A DNA stretch of 64,000 nt, taken from contig NC_090130.1 of assembly GCF_040581485.1 (NCBI RefSeq), forward strand, positions 20,229,918 to 20,293,917, in the 5' to 3' direction. The notes beneath the pieces are model-generated. The model had not been told where the DNA came from, ran no database searches, and was given only the letters and a program-made list of their open reading frames with translations. This document shows positions 23,201 to 38,200 of the stretch, piece by piece (position 1 is the first letter of the stretch; each line of letters starts with the position of its first letter). Source of the stretch: Linepithema humile. Its lineage: Eukaryota > Arthropoda > Insecta > Hymenoptera > Formicidae. A program made the position numbers and the translations under genes.

Positions 23201-26200
23201 GATTTGATGGTAATGTCATGGTACATCTAAAACAGTAAATTCGTTCATGTTAACCGCGAATAATGTAATTGTGTCACATTAGTATAATAATATACGATTT
23301 GCCATTGTGGATTTGCGATAAGGTAATACACGGTGGAGTGAAGTGAAATTAAATTAGTAGGTCAAATGGGGGGGGGGGGGAGGGTGCTTGTTTTTATGAA
23401 AAACATTACAACAAACAACATGATATGTTGTTAAAAACGCATTTAGCAAGTTGTTTAAAACATTCAACTGTTCAATTTTATTCCTGGTTTCTTTTAACTC
23501 TCACGAAAATAAGTCGATACTCGTGTTAATTCATTTATTTCACGTTTCTTTATATAGAGTGTCCCAGATTTAGCCGATCTTTTATCTATTTCTTTGATTG
23601 ACTTGGAATCAATATTTTCTTAATAAAAGATATCCGACACGATGGTTTTAAGTTAGACATAATAAAAATGGGAAATTTTTGGACTGAATCATAGTGAAAG
23701 AATCATAAAAATAAAAAACGGCTACGTCTGGGTTTCACCTTGTAGAGACCATTTCGTGATAAAAAAGCATAAAAAATGATAAAATATGATACGAACAAAT
23801 ATAATTTATATCATATCGGAAAAGCCTTGGCGAAACACCTGCGTTCCGAAAAACTGGAGGTATCATAAACATAAAACCATTTCTATATTTCACGTTTACG
23901 TATTTTTGTGAACCGATTATTGCCACTTACAAAGTCGCTTACGGGATCCTATGCGATTAAAGCATATGCAAAGGCAATGAGCCTTAATGATAGTGGTACT
24001 TTGATTTAATACAGTGTTTCATCTGATAATATCGCTTTTCCGAAATTAATAAAATATATATCGATAAAATGTCATTTTATATATTATATAATCTTGATGC
24101 AATAACAATGCAGGTTTCTCTATCGATTTATATAAAATAATGACAAAATTCCACATAGATAATTATTTAAACGTGATAATTATATAATGTATTAAAACAC
24201 ATTAGCGAAAATTGTGCGCAAGATATTAATGTTATTGTGATACTACATGAGAATATAATAATATTGCAAATATCGCGAAACGCACCTTAGAATAGAGAGC
24301 AGATGCACTGGAAAGAAACATATTGCGAATGTAGCGACTACGGCGACTAACATCTTCGCTGCCTTCCGTCGAGATCTTAATTGACCTTCTGGATTTCCAC
24401 CTCCGGAAAGTGGAATCTCGGTCGAATTGCAGATTCTGGTGGACACTGCAAAATTCAGTAGTGATTAGTTAATGAATTATTTTATGTTTCAAATAAATCA
24501 ACGTAAAATACATTCTGCTTTCTGAAAGGCTCTTTCTCAATTTCGACAAATTTCTTAAAACTCCATTTACATATTTCATGTTCTAATTAAGAATTGTTTT
24601 TTGCAAAATTCAATAATTCTACAAAATTAGAAATAACAACATAGATGGATTTATGTATTTTAAATTTTAAAAAAAATTTAGCTTTTTGAAGAACGATAGA
24701 TTAAAGTTGTATAAATATTTAGATAACAAATTTGGAAGTATATGAATTAAAGAAATATATATAGTTCTGTTTGGTAAATATAATAAAAAAACTCTGAATT
24801 GATCCTCAAATATTGTCCTGTGAAAAAAAAATCGAAGGTATGCAATTGTCGCGGCATATACTTCAATAGCAAGTATAAATAACGAAAAATATCGTAAATT
24901 TAAAGAAATATGCGTTGCATTTATGATACGATTTTACCATTCATTAAAAACATTTAATTTTAAAATTGAAATTAATAATTCAATATTAATATTAATAAAT
25001 GGTAAAATCGTGTAAATCATAAATACAACGCATAATTTCTAATAATATTTCTTTAAACTTGCGATATTTTTCATTATTTATACTTGCTACTGGAATATAT
25101 GCCGCAACAGTTGCACATGTTTAATTTTTTCACAAGATAATATTTGAGGATCAATCTATTAAATCTATAATTTTGTTTATTGAAAAAAACTTGTTGAGAA
25201 ACTTCTTGTTGATAAGTTAACAATTGCTTGCAAAAAAACCTAGTACAAAATTCTTAAAACTGAGAAATACGAATTATATATGAAATTATATGAAATATAT
25301 GAATCAATACGTTCTTAAACAAAAAAAAATAATGTCTAAAGCTCATAAATCCACATTTTGAAATATAATCCCGATAATCTGACCACTTCTCTCATTACCG
25401 AGATCATACTGTATTTCAAACTGGGATTTACATCGTGTCACAAATGAAGCAGCTTATATTGTAATCTGAACATTGATGATGCTTCCAATTTCAATCAAAA
25501 TCGATTTGTCATCACAGATGATCGGGTAGAATTTCATTGGACCATTCTGCGTACCATTTATACGAAATTGCTTATAATCCCACATAAAATCTGTTCATAG
25601 ATTTCCAATGAACTTTACTAAATATAGAGCTTTATTTATTAGACTTTTAACTTGTACACACGAATAATTGATTCTTTTAATAATACCCTGTTTTGACATA
25701 AAAAAATGCAAGTTATATAATTATTTTAATACGTTTATATCATAAGATTTAATAAAAAATTTTTAGTAAGGCTTTGCGTGATTGTCACAATCAATAATGG
25801 TTGTATAGAAGCAAAAGAACCAAAGCAAGATTTTTCTTCGTGTATATCGTTTTTATATTCCAATCGTTATATCAGTATTTCGTTATATCAGTATTTATGT
25901 CAGATAATCCTTAGTGTCTTTACAATCTGTCGCATTTAGAATGTTTATAATGCACATGAATGTTCAAATCACATATATTTATTCGTAGTGCAATGTAATT
26001 AATTTCTTACAGTTTCATATGCTATTATATATGTTAAGACAAAATTTGCATCATAATTTTCAATGGAATAATATATACAAATTTTTTTATATATGTATAT
26101 TTAGATACATTTCAGCTTGTAAATATTTTGCATCATATTACTTTTCTATTACTTTAAACGTAAACATTTGTTTGAAGTTAAAAACAACAGAAACGTTTGA

Positions 26201-29200
26201 ATATTGATTCATCTCGTTCATAGAAATTTATATTTCCACTAGAATTTCTCAAATATATTTTGAAATGTTTGCCAACAGCTTCAAATGATTTAAGGAAAAT
26301 AATTTCATATGAGCATAGTAAATAGATCGCGATTCTATCAGCAAAATTAAAATTTTGGAAAGAAACAATTTGCAATAAACTTAGAGAAATGCATTATATT
26401 ATCTGGAATATCATTTCAGATAATTATTAATGAGAATAATTGTGTTAATGCAAAATCTTGCTCACAATTATGTCCTGGAATATTACTCCTCCAAAGAACA
26501 CACACGATCTGCCAGTACGCTACGCTCATAAAGAGCAACGGTACGGTGTACAGAAAAATCAGCTTGACAATCGTGAAGGTGGTTTGACTCTCTTGACTCC
26601 ATGACCAGATACATTGCGTGAATAATATAGTCTGCACTCGACTGTTCGACGGAACTGTATGCAACACTAGCAGTTCTGGAATGTCTGCGAAAGATACAAA
26701 ATATTAATAGCCTTTTCATCCCACTTGCCGATAAAAGAAAATTTCCCTCATTCGTTCTTGCTAGAAAAAATTAATGCGGATAAATACTGATTTTATACGC
26801 ACAATTAACTTCCCCAACTTAAATTTATGGCATTTAAAGAACGGAGTTTAAATATTTAAAAAATCGGAAACAAAATACAGCTTCTGCCGTCGGGCAATAT
26901 GCAGCATGTGCAAAGTTGCCCAGAATCCACATAGAGTGAACACAGCATGTCCTATAAAAATTTGGTGTTACTTTTTTTGTAACAAAAACTGTTTGAATAA
27001 TAAATTCGTTAAATTTTTTAAAGCGTAAATAAGCAATGGAAGATGTTCACTTCTCATAAATTCTGTATATTCTGGAGAAACTGCATATGTGGATGTTAAT
27101 ATGTATCGTATTTAATTTAATTAAAAGTTATAATACAAGTTATAATTACAAATGATATTCCAATTAATTAAAAATAACATCACTTGCTGCATGTCACAAG
27201 TAATAATTCACAATTCAGCGTCAGTTATGCTCAACAAGCAATTGAAATAATACGTAGTTTTAATAAAAGTACTTGTGCATAAATGATTACCAAAAAGCAG
27301 CGCTATCATCCAAATTAGTATTATAGCGGTCTTCGCTCGTCCCGTCGTAGATTTGAACCTCAACGGAAAGCATATAGCATACCATCGGTCAATCGATATG
27401 AAAGTCAACGTCAAAACGCTGACACTCACCGATACTGTCTGAAACAATAACCGACCATTAGGATAATTATTATGGCGTTGAATCTGTGAATTAAAAATCT
27501 TCATTATTCAAATCGCTTACAGTATCATTCGCAAATAATTCGAAAATAATTTATAAAAAGTAAAGAAAATACGACAGGAGAGAAATTTATTTATTTAATT
27601 ATATTTTTTCGTATTTTACTCATATTCAGTCATTTATGTTTTCACTTATTTATACAAATTAATGATTCATTTTTATTGATATTATTTGTACATAGTATGA
27701 ATAAGCTTAAGTAGATTTTATGCTATCTCACTTGATGTGCGTCAGAGTGAATACGGATAGAGGAATGGAGTTGTAAAACAAGGTGGAAAGCAGTTAATGA
27801 GAATCTGAGATTCGCAAATGTACGCGTTTAATTTTCTCGTTTCGTCTTTCTGCTCGGCGACGAGAAACTACCTGTGACTGTCGATCGACTCGCCAAACAG
27901 ACTGTGTTCCCAGCTTTGTCTATGTTGTAACTGTCAAATGCAATTGAACAGTTTGACCACGAAATTTGCAGGAAACACCAGTCATAGTATTAGAAGGCCT
28001 TTACAATCCTTTACTAATTGGAATAAATTTCAAGCGAAAATAGTAATTACAGCAGGTTTCAGACATAGCAGAATCGTAAAATTTTTTTAAATATCTTGAT
28101 ATTTAGAAATTTGTAATGTGCAAAATATTGAAAAAAATTGGATAAATGAAGAACAGTGACAACAATTAGACAAATTAAACAAATGTTAATTCAACTATTA
28201 ATAAACTTAATTAGACGAATTAATGTAGAAAAATTTCTCACTTTCTTTTCTTGTTGTAGAATTTTATCTCCAAATTAAAAATGCAGCGATAAAGTGAAAA
28301 GATAGGGGAATTAGAAACAACTAAAACAAAATTATAAATCCATACAAATGCCTTTCTCGAATTCGATATTACGAGCCTCGAGGATCGTGTATCCTCGAAA
28401 TTCTTGAAATTAGTTTGATTTTGTTTGCGTGGCTTCAGCATTTTTTTTTCTTTCGATGCAATTTCGTCGATTTCTTCCAAATATTTCTGTGTATTCTAGA
28501 AACACACTTATTTACCTCTTTGTTCTTGTATTTATGCATGAATAATTCATAGATAATGCATATTTAATGAGCTGAATATAAAATAAGTTACACTAATTAA
28601 ACAGATTAGTATTACATACTTAATCTGATAATGCATACATCTGATTTGTGACACAAATAGTTTGGATAATAAGATTGACGGAAGAGAACATACTCGTTCA
28701 GCAAGAAAACATTATGATGCTATATTATTTTAATATACACATACTAAAGTTAATAATAATCAATTAATATTCCTAAAATGTTTTAAACTCCAAACTATTC
28801 AGCAAAGATAAAAAATTAAAATTTATGCGCAAAAAAACTTATAAAATTATGATAATGAAAGAAAATAAGAAAATCTGAAAAATGAGAAAAATGCGGAAAA
28901 TAAATAATCATAAATCATATTTTTATAGTATTTTATCCAATACGGTTTTTGCTTGAAAAGTTTAGAGGTTTCAATCAATCCGGCGTTTTATTGTGTTTTA
29001 ATTTAGTAAGAAAATATCCGAAAAATTTCCCGATTGACAATCGCAAGCAAACACTTGCGAATACAAAAAATCGCGGAAGAACTAATATTTCTCAAGCGAC
29101 TATTGCACGTGCGTTATAACGGGATGAGGTGTATCGCTTTTTTAGCCCCGTATCTGACACGAAACAATTTCGCGAACGCTCGCACAACTCTATGTGTGCG

Positions 29201-32200
29201 GCAATGTAGCAGTTTTAATTAAATCACAGCTATCACTTGCCGCTCGCACTCGCGAGGTATTATGCCACGCTAGTACACGTAATTCGTACGATAGCAGCAA
29301 TGCCACACGTGGCATGTAATACACGTGACACTTGCTGCGGCGATCACGTTTCTTTGATCTGAAATAATACTCTGACTCTATTACAATCACTGACGAATCT
29401 TTTGGGAATTTTATCATTGCGCTTTAATCGTGAACGAATGTCCAAACATTCCAATTAAATAGAGTAAACAAATCAAATTTCTTGCTTAAATGAAAGGGAA
29501 ACGTTGAAGTAGTGTTGAATATTCAATAAATATTGAAAAACATAAAAACAACCATTATGTTTACAAATCAATTTTTAAGTAAATTAAATTTTAAAGATAC
29601 AAATTTAATTTCACAAGTTATCGAGTAAATTTTTTTCTTTAGTAAAAATGTCAATAGTTTTTAAATTATAAATGAACGAAAGTAATGAAAGTTAGTTTTT
29701 GCACGCTTGTACGCCACGAATAATAACGAAATACATAACATCTGCCAAACAAAATTTTCAAATTTCGCTCACCGAACAATTTTAATTAACTTGTTGTCAT
29801 CCTAATATAATAGTATCACGCGGAGCGTATTAAAACTTATTTTCATATGTAAATAGTTCCTGGATTAAGTCAAAATTATTTTATATACTCGAAAGCTGTA
29901 ATCTCGGCGGTTACGCATCGCATTAGCGGAATGATCACGATGATAATTCGCATTGCTCTCAAAATACGGTCTCATAACGCGAAACGCAGCCCGTTTTCCC
30001 GATAGCGCCGGGGACGTCGAAATGTTTCCCTGAAAAATTCATCGCGGTCGATCGCGTCGCGAAATAGAGATATTGCGTGTAAAATATCACTCCCGGACGT
30101 CGAGCATTTGAGTTGGCATCTGCGTTCTTGATACGACATGCCGCAGTACCTACGCCGCGAGTTTATGCGTTAACCGAGCCGTATTTTTCACACTCTTTCT
30201 CTCTCTCTTTCTCTCTCTTTTTTTTTTTACGAGAAACCGCGCTCTCGTACTGGCGATTCGTGGAGTTTAGCACTATCGCGCAGTACGGACTTCAACTTGC
30301 CTACAATTTAAACGTCGTAAAAGATGAATGACGCCACATACGCCGCATATGATTCGAGGTAACGATGAAATTATACGCTTGGAAAATGAGAGCGCGTCGA
30401 TTATACTTTGACTGACGGTTATCGATCCACGCGCAAGGGTGTTTTAACGTCAATAGATGTTTTCTTAAACTGCGGAACCTAATTTGGAATTATTGCGAAG
30501 GATAAATTCCTTATACGAGGCTTGTTTCAGGCCCCGTAATTTGTTTTGCAAAAATACAGAGTCCAGCCGAGAAACGTCAGTGTTAAGTATTTACATTTCG
30601 GAACAATTCTTATACGAAAAATTATCCTTTTGTCGTATTAAAAAAAAAAAAAAAAAATTTTATTCATTTTTTTTGTTCTAGGTAACTTTATGTTAGAATA
30701 CTCTTAAACTCTTGTTTTAAAATATTTTAGGATATGTTTATGCATTGAAAGAAACGAAATAATTATTCGAGCAACGTCCTATTTTCTTTATAACCAATTC
30801 TTAGTCTTAGTTGATTTAATTTTCGTAATACGGAAGTGAGGTACCAATTTGAAGAGAGTTCAAACTGTGAAATTGGATTAATATAATCACTGTTAAGCGG
30901 TACGGACGCGAATCCCGCACGCGGCAATTTCCGCTGCTCTCGTTCGAGTTCATCCGGCCTGGTGTGACGTCAGAATTTAGTGCAACTTCGATCGTTCGCG
31001 TAGTTAATGATTAAATTATTCGGCATTTATAAATATATACACAAATAAGTGTATATGCGTCCGTTGCAATTCTGTGCCACAATATTTATATTTACTCCCA
31101 CATAAATTAAGCGCACGTATTTTTATCTTTGAATATCGCGGAAAAACGTTCACCAAAAGTAATTATTGAAAAATAAGCGAAAAGAAAAAAAAATAGCGAG
31201 AACACATAATGCTTGTAATCTTTTCCCCGGCAATTGTAATTATCCTTGCGTTTCTCTTGCTGACATTTCTTCTGACATTTCCGTAACGCGTAGGAAGTTT
31301 ATTTATTTTAATGATCATTAACTTCAATTGCACATTAGATGTACTTTCAATAGCGCCTTTTGTTTTGCATCATTTAACATTTCTAGATGACCAAGCTCGG
31401 ACCGTTTATCCTGTAGTAATATACAGAAACCCCTTGTCCTTTATCTTAATTGCATGGCTGTAGATAGCCTCCTTTGATGTGGCGAATTTCATATATCTTG
31501 AATGCCGCAATACTCTGTCCTTGCAGTGCTTGCACGAAGCATATATCCGATATCGATTGCTAACGAGACAGATTTTACAATTCCGTAGTTTGTACACACA
31601 ATGTACAATACGTTTACGCACAAATCAGTTTTCAAGACAGCTCATAGCTATTCACTCCAACATTTTCACCGGCAATCTTAAACGCGCTGAAAATAGAAAA
31701 AAAAAATTTAATAAATTCAGTTGATTTAATGTACCATAAAATTCTTTCATCGAATCTGCTCAACTCTGAAATTGAAGTCGTAAAAATAGCTATTTTCTCC
31801 ATATTTTCTCTATCGCTGATAATTCAAATAATTTTATACTTTTGCCTCGGATTTATTAAGGAATGCACTTTTAACAAATGCTGTATACTTGCTTGTTGAC
31901 ATTGCAGAGTTACCTACGTGTCAAAACGCATAACGTAATGTGTTACGTGTATTGCATTCGTCGACAGTAAGCTCCATCTTTCATTCCGGTACGATTAATC
32001 AAACTATTCACATGGGTGAAATCGCCGCAGTTTTGTGCGCTTCCACGTGTCAGCGCTGTGATATATAATATTTCGAGCGAAACTTCTTACTATAATATCT
32101 TCTTGTTGTTCGGACAAATCTGCTGTTACGTTCGATTCCTTGTAACTGCTTTTCCCTTTCTTCTGCTAACAACGCACGTTATTTTCTGCTGTGCAATACA

Positions 32201-35200
32201 CGTGCAGTACTTTTTCGAAAGAGCGCGCACCGTTATTCATCATTATTTCATCTTTCGCAATATAAAAGTTATATGTCGTTAAAAATATTTGTATCTCTAT
32301 TTGAAAAAATAATAATTCGCAATTATTACTAAAGTTTCTTTCTGATATTTTTCCTTTACGAAAATGTAAAAGTCTTTTGTAATTTTGTTGAGAAATTAGT
32401 ACTTAGTTTGGTATGAAAAACTGTATTTTAACTGACAATTTTTGAATTGCGGCAGTTTTCTTCGATGTCTACGCTACGTGTACGCTCTTCGTTGCCGGTA
32501 GTCCGATCCTTTATTTTTCTATGGAGACGATCAATCAAACTATGCATGTAGCGGAAAGTACCGCAATTTTTCCGCACTTTTACATTTCTACCCGATGATG
32601 TATAACATTTTAGTGAGAATTTTTGCGCAGCTTTTACTTACTCGATTAATTTACTGTCTTTCCAATTTCTTGAGTAAAAAAAAATAGTTTTATGTTTCTC
32701 TAGAGAATCTGTAAACTTTCTTATGATATTACGTGCAAAGTGAGTTTTTCGAAATTGCAATCTATTTCTTATCTAATCCGATATTTCACAAGTATAACCT
32801 AAAGAGTTTTCATTAAGACTTATTATTTTTTTATCTTTTCGCGCATGTATAATCTTAAAATATTTTCTTCGTTCAAAACTTCTTGCTAACCGCAAGGCAA
32901 GTTTTACTATATTTCGCGATTTTTTAAACATAATACGTTAAATGTAAAATGCATTATTGGATTAAAAAAAAAACATACGCAATTGAGCATACAATATGAT
33001 AAAAATTATGTAGCACATTTAATACGTTTATACATGTTTTTAATGTTTTATTACATTAAAATTTATGATCTATCATATGACATTTTTTAAACTTTACTTT
33101 ATCTCGCTACATTTCCGCACATTTTCCATTTGAAAGTTTAGTAATTAAATTAATAACGTGTCACATGCGATAAAATTCCATCTACGTTACCATCCATAAA
33201 AAAATCCAACAACAAATCATATTTCGCCCACATGAAATACACGGTTAAAAATAAATGTATATCATTCTTGGCAACGTCATAGGAACGGTATGTTCATTTT
33301 AAAGCTCAGACAAAAGATCGGAATATTTTGTCGAATTATTCAAACAATTTGAGACAAAAAAAAATGAACGTCTCGGTAATTCGAAGAATTCGAATATATC
33401 TTCAGCACGAAAGATCCAATTTAAAGTTTGATTTCGCGAAATCCAAATTATTAAAATTGCTCTGCAATTTCCAAGTATTACAAATAATAAACAAATGATA
33501 TTACTCATCTTAAAGTTATTCCCGAAGTTGTTGAAGCTCGACGTTCCTTCTGCTCGTTCTTTCAAAAGTCCATTGATATCTACTCTTTCCCGGCACTTGC
33601 GAAAATATTGCGCAATATTTTGTACGACACGCGCAAACTTTATCACATTATGACAAAAGAAAAACCCGGAAGAGCACAAAATCGCACGGAGTTGATCCGT
33701 TCGATACTCACGGCGTCCGGAGCAGGCAAACAAGCAGCGGTGGAAAATCGAAAGTTATATATACACAATTAATTTTACGTGTTCCCCCGCGGCTAAGCTA
33801 AATCCTGTAAGGTTGCGCCGAGATCGGCCATCAGGCGGCGTCAGCTCGTGGCTGCCCAAATTCGGCTATCGACAAACGGAGCAAGGATCGATATTGCGCG
33901 AGCGCGATCACGCGCAGTAATCAAGAAGAAAGGATCGAACTTTCCCGATATTTCGAGAAAGTTCGATGTAGGTTTCCTTATAGGATCAATAATTGGGAAA
34001 ATCACTCTCTATCGCCGAACGAACAGAAGCGGTCGCAAAACCGAAATTAATAGAGAGACAGTCGGATCGGAAGATTAGCGAATTAGAACATAATCGAATT
34101 TCTTGTAAGTATTGTCTAGTTGAAATTATAAAGTTATTAGTTTTCTTAAACTCAGTGTTGAATCATTATAATACCATCGTTTCCAAGTTTCATATCGCGT
34201 TGAAGAACATTCGTTTATTTCTCGACCCTAAATAAATAAGGTCGTGCAATGACAACGGTTAAACTTTCGAAATTATTGACGAACGGTATAGATATTTTAT
34301 AAGTCGTTTATTCATAAATTACAATCGAGTCGGGTCGAATAAAACTGTCGAACGAGATATTACCCTGAAGGAGGTAATAATCTTACAATCCAAAGTATTT
34401 TCGTGAGCTTCCGCTCTTTCCAGATATAAATGTCTAGAATATATATCTGCGTTTTAAAGCGTTTACTATTTTGTATCGTAATAAGTGAACAAAACACACA
34501 AGTCGCTAATCGCGAGAGCCAATTAATCAGCAGTTCTTTGTAGGAAATCTTACAATATTTGTCGCGATATGAGAGAAAAATAATAGAGCGATTCTTGCTG
34601 TTGTCTCTTCCGTCTCTTGAGTACGTCGTGCGGCAGCAAAGTGATAGCTCGCAGACAACAGCGTGTGTATAGGTCACAAACAAGAACAAACAAAGAACAA
34701 ACTCCACCGAATAGCGCGTTCAAGTGTTTGGTGCTATCTCACGGTGGCTGTTTATTTTTTTTTGTGACTAAGGCGCCGATGTATACAGCGCGCGCTGTTG
34801 TGTTTACGCGTTTCACATCATTCGCACGGCGAATATTCTATGAGAGGAAACGACAGCGCAAATTATTTCGTATTATTTCTTAAATTACGATGACACGATA
34901 CAATTACAAGATCATTTCTTATGCAAATAATTATTGATTCACTGGTTGCACTTAATAAACTTCCGCAATTACCTACTCATAATTAAACACTTCATTCCGG
35001 ATGAAATGCCGATATCTTATTTGCGTAAACAGCAACGAGAATCGTACGGTCGTTATATCTGAAATTGCGCGACTGCAGTATTAGAATATTATTTCGGACG
35101 ATCGATTGCTGATTCACAGTGTACGCAATTAACTAGCTTCCGTAATTATTAACTAATGTGAAATAGTTTGTATTGTAATATTATATAGTATTAATTATAG

Positions 35201-38200
35201 CTCGTGTGTTATTTATATTGGTTTGCTTAAGCAATTGCATACAAGATAATCAATCAAATTAATTATTAACAGTAAGTACTTTAAAATGCAGATATATTCT
35301 GTTGTTTATATTCGATAAACACGGAAGCTTGCGAAAATATTTTGCATAGCCGCAATGCATGGTATGCAAAATTGCGTAGGTTTTTCTGCCGTTTTTTTTC
35401 AAATATCGGGGATATCGAATGGATCCGTGCGATTTCGTGTTTTTTTTCGAGAAATTTCTCCTTTGTCAGGATGTGATAAAGTTTACACATTGTCGTACAA
35501 AATATTGCAAACAGATCATATTTTCGCGAGAAGTGCTACGAAAGAGAAGCTGTCGATGGACCACTGAGAGGAGAAGCAAAAGATTTGAAGAACATCAATC
35601 TATGACACAATTTCAGAAATAACTTTAAAGTAAGTGATTTATTATTTGCTTATATTATTTGTAATGCTTAAAAATTTCAGGTGATCGAGCAATTCGCTCG
35701 GACAGTTCGGACAATATATGATAAATAAGTATTTATTAATTTTAACAAAATTTGAAGTATTATTAAAGTATTTAATTATGAAATAATTAAACATTTCTCT
35801 CCTTTCAGTCTCTCTTATTTTCTGAATTATTTTCACATTCTCTTCATAACTTTTTTTTCTCATTCTTTTTCATATTTTTCATAGTTTCTTATATTTTATT
35901 TTAATGTAATTATAAATTATTAGTAAAAGAAATATTAAATGACGAAAAATATATTTTTCCACAAATTAAAAAAAAATGTACAGTTTTAAAAACCGTCGAT
36001 ATTGGCAACGTGATAACATCTGCAGAAAGTTAAGTAAAAACAAAAAGCATTCCGTTTTCAATATTATTTTTGCTTCGCTTTTCTGTATCATCCGAACTGC
36101 TTGAAACTGCTTCAGGCAGTTATGAGTTAAACGTTACAAACTTGACCACTGCTTACGTTCGAACTGTTTCAACTATTCGACCATTTCAAAAATGGTCTGA
36201 GCACTGGTTCATATCTGATATATATATCTGACATATATAACAACGGTTATTTAAATTAAATTTATATCACATTGTTTTGCAAATAAACAATACGAGGAGA
36301 AAATATGCTGTCAATTAAATGCAATATACAATCGTTTTAATAGGTTCATGAAAGTAATTTTTAATTATGTAAAAATTGTAAAGTGAGATGATCTTTTTAT
36401 TTCTGATTGATCTTTTCTTTCTTTTTTAATGTGGAATTTGTGATTTACGTCACTCACACCTGTTTACGTTACAAAAATTACGTATTTCAGTTTAAAACGA
36501 TTGTTACGAGTAAGTCAAGATCTAGTAAACTGTGCACAATTTGTCACGAATAACAGGAAAAATAAGTGCTCCTTTTCTAAATGTCACTCTATCTTGAAGA
36601 AAATATTTGTTCCGTGTCTCGTGTGATCTCACATTTTAGTATGATCTTTTTACTAGATGAAGTTTACGAAGAATAATGCAATTTATCGTGTATATTATAC
36701 TGCTCCAAAGCAACGATTCACAATTCGCGATACTGACACGACGGTAATGAATGGAGTCTAATGAGATGGCCAATGATGAGAGACAACACGTTGTAAGACA
36801 GTGTAATGTTCATTGATCGTCGGGACAAAGCTGTAACACGAGACACTGTATTTTGTATCTCAAAACCGACATTACATCCTAATATGTGATTGCTATAAAG
36901 AAAAAACTTCTCATAATTGAGAATACAACTTTATAAAAAAAAATATATTAAAAAATTGAAGCTTAAACAAAAATTTAATCATACTTGCTATATGTACGAA
37001 TTTATTCTTAATACTTTATTTTTAATTACAATGTTCTTCCAAAAATTAAAACGGATTCTATATAACTGCATTCGATAAAGAAATGGCAAACAGATGTGGC
37101 ATATAGAGTTTTGCGAAATAGAATTTTATATCGCATTTTCCTGTATACATTTTCCAGTATGCGCATCATTGTAAATAGATATAAACTAGAATGCATGTTG
37201 TATTTATTGCGTATTTACAAAGCAAACAAAAGAATGAATCAGAAAAACCGCTCTGAGCTGTGAAAATCCAGTTATTTATAGCGTCTAAACTTTATTTTTT
37301 TAAACGTAGGTTTTGAAGAATGGAACCGGTATATTTTTTTTGTGAAAGTGCGAAATAAAAATCTGGATTTCTGCATTCATCTTACTATTTCTCTGACAAG
37401 ATTTATCTGCTCGCTTGTGCTAACTGTACAATTTTTATTTAAATTTACGGTTTTATTTACTTTTTTCTTTATTTTCATTTACTGTTTTCTTTACTTTATG
37501 AATCCCCGAAAATTTTTAACCATTTTTATGATCACCTTATATGTACGCTTGTGCAGATTGTTCATTCATATCACGCTTTAGAGCGCGTATTGTTCGTAAT
37601 GTACCGTAGAAATGATAGGTCTTCGATTAATTTACCGGACGACGTTACTCACCGCGCGATCGCCTTTGCTGCCGCTTTCAGCTTTGGTGCTGCGACCACG
37701 CAGTTCTGTGAAGGCTGTGGTGGTAGCATTAATGGCCTGCATTATTTTGCCCAGACTCATTAGCGAAAAGGGAGGGATTTTTGTAGACATAATTATGAAA
37801 GCGCCAAAAACACAAACGTGTTTTTCTGAGATGAGAATTATTATACAATGTGCGGCGATAAGGATAAATGGGAAAGTTTAAGAGCAAATAAAAGTTTTCA
37901 TAAATAATGTTTTGCTAATAACGTTATTAAAATATGCAACAAATTGAACACGAGTTTTCATAGCAATTTACGTAACTTTTATATTGATTGTTCGACGAAT
38001 TTAAAATAAATTTTTTTCCGATATAATAAAACGAATTTCGATATATGAAATATTAGTTTATTATCTTCGGACATAAATCAGTTTAATAAATCACGCTGTG
38101 TATGTGGTATCATAATTTACTACTGCGCGGCATCTTCGCACTGGAAGCTGATAAAATATCCTGAAACAACGGGTGATAAAGCAAGTCGATAATACTAGCT

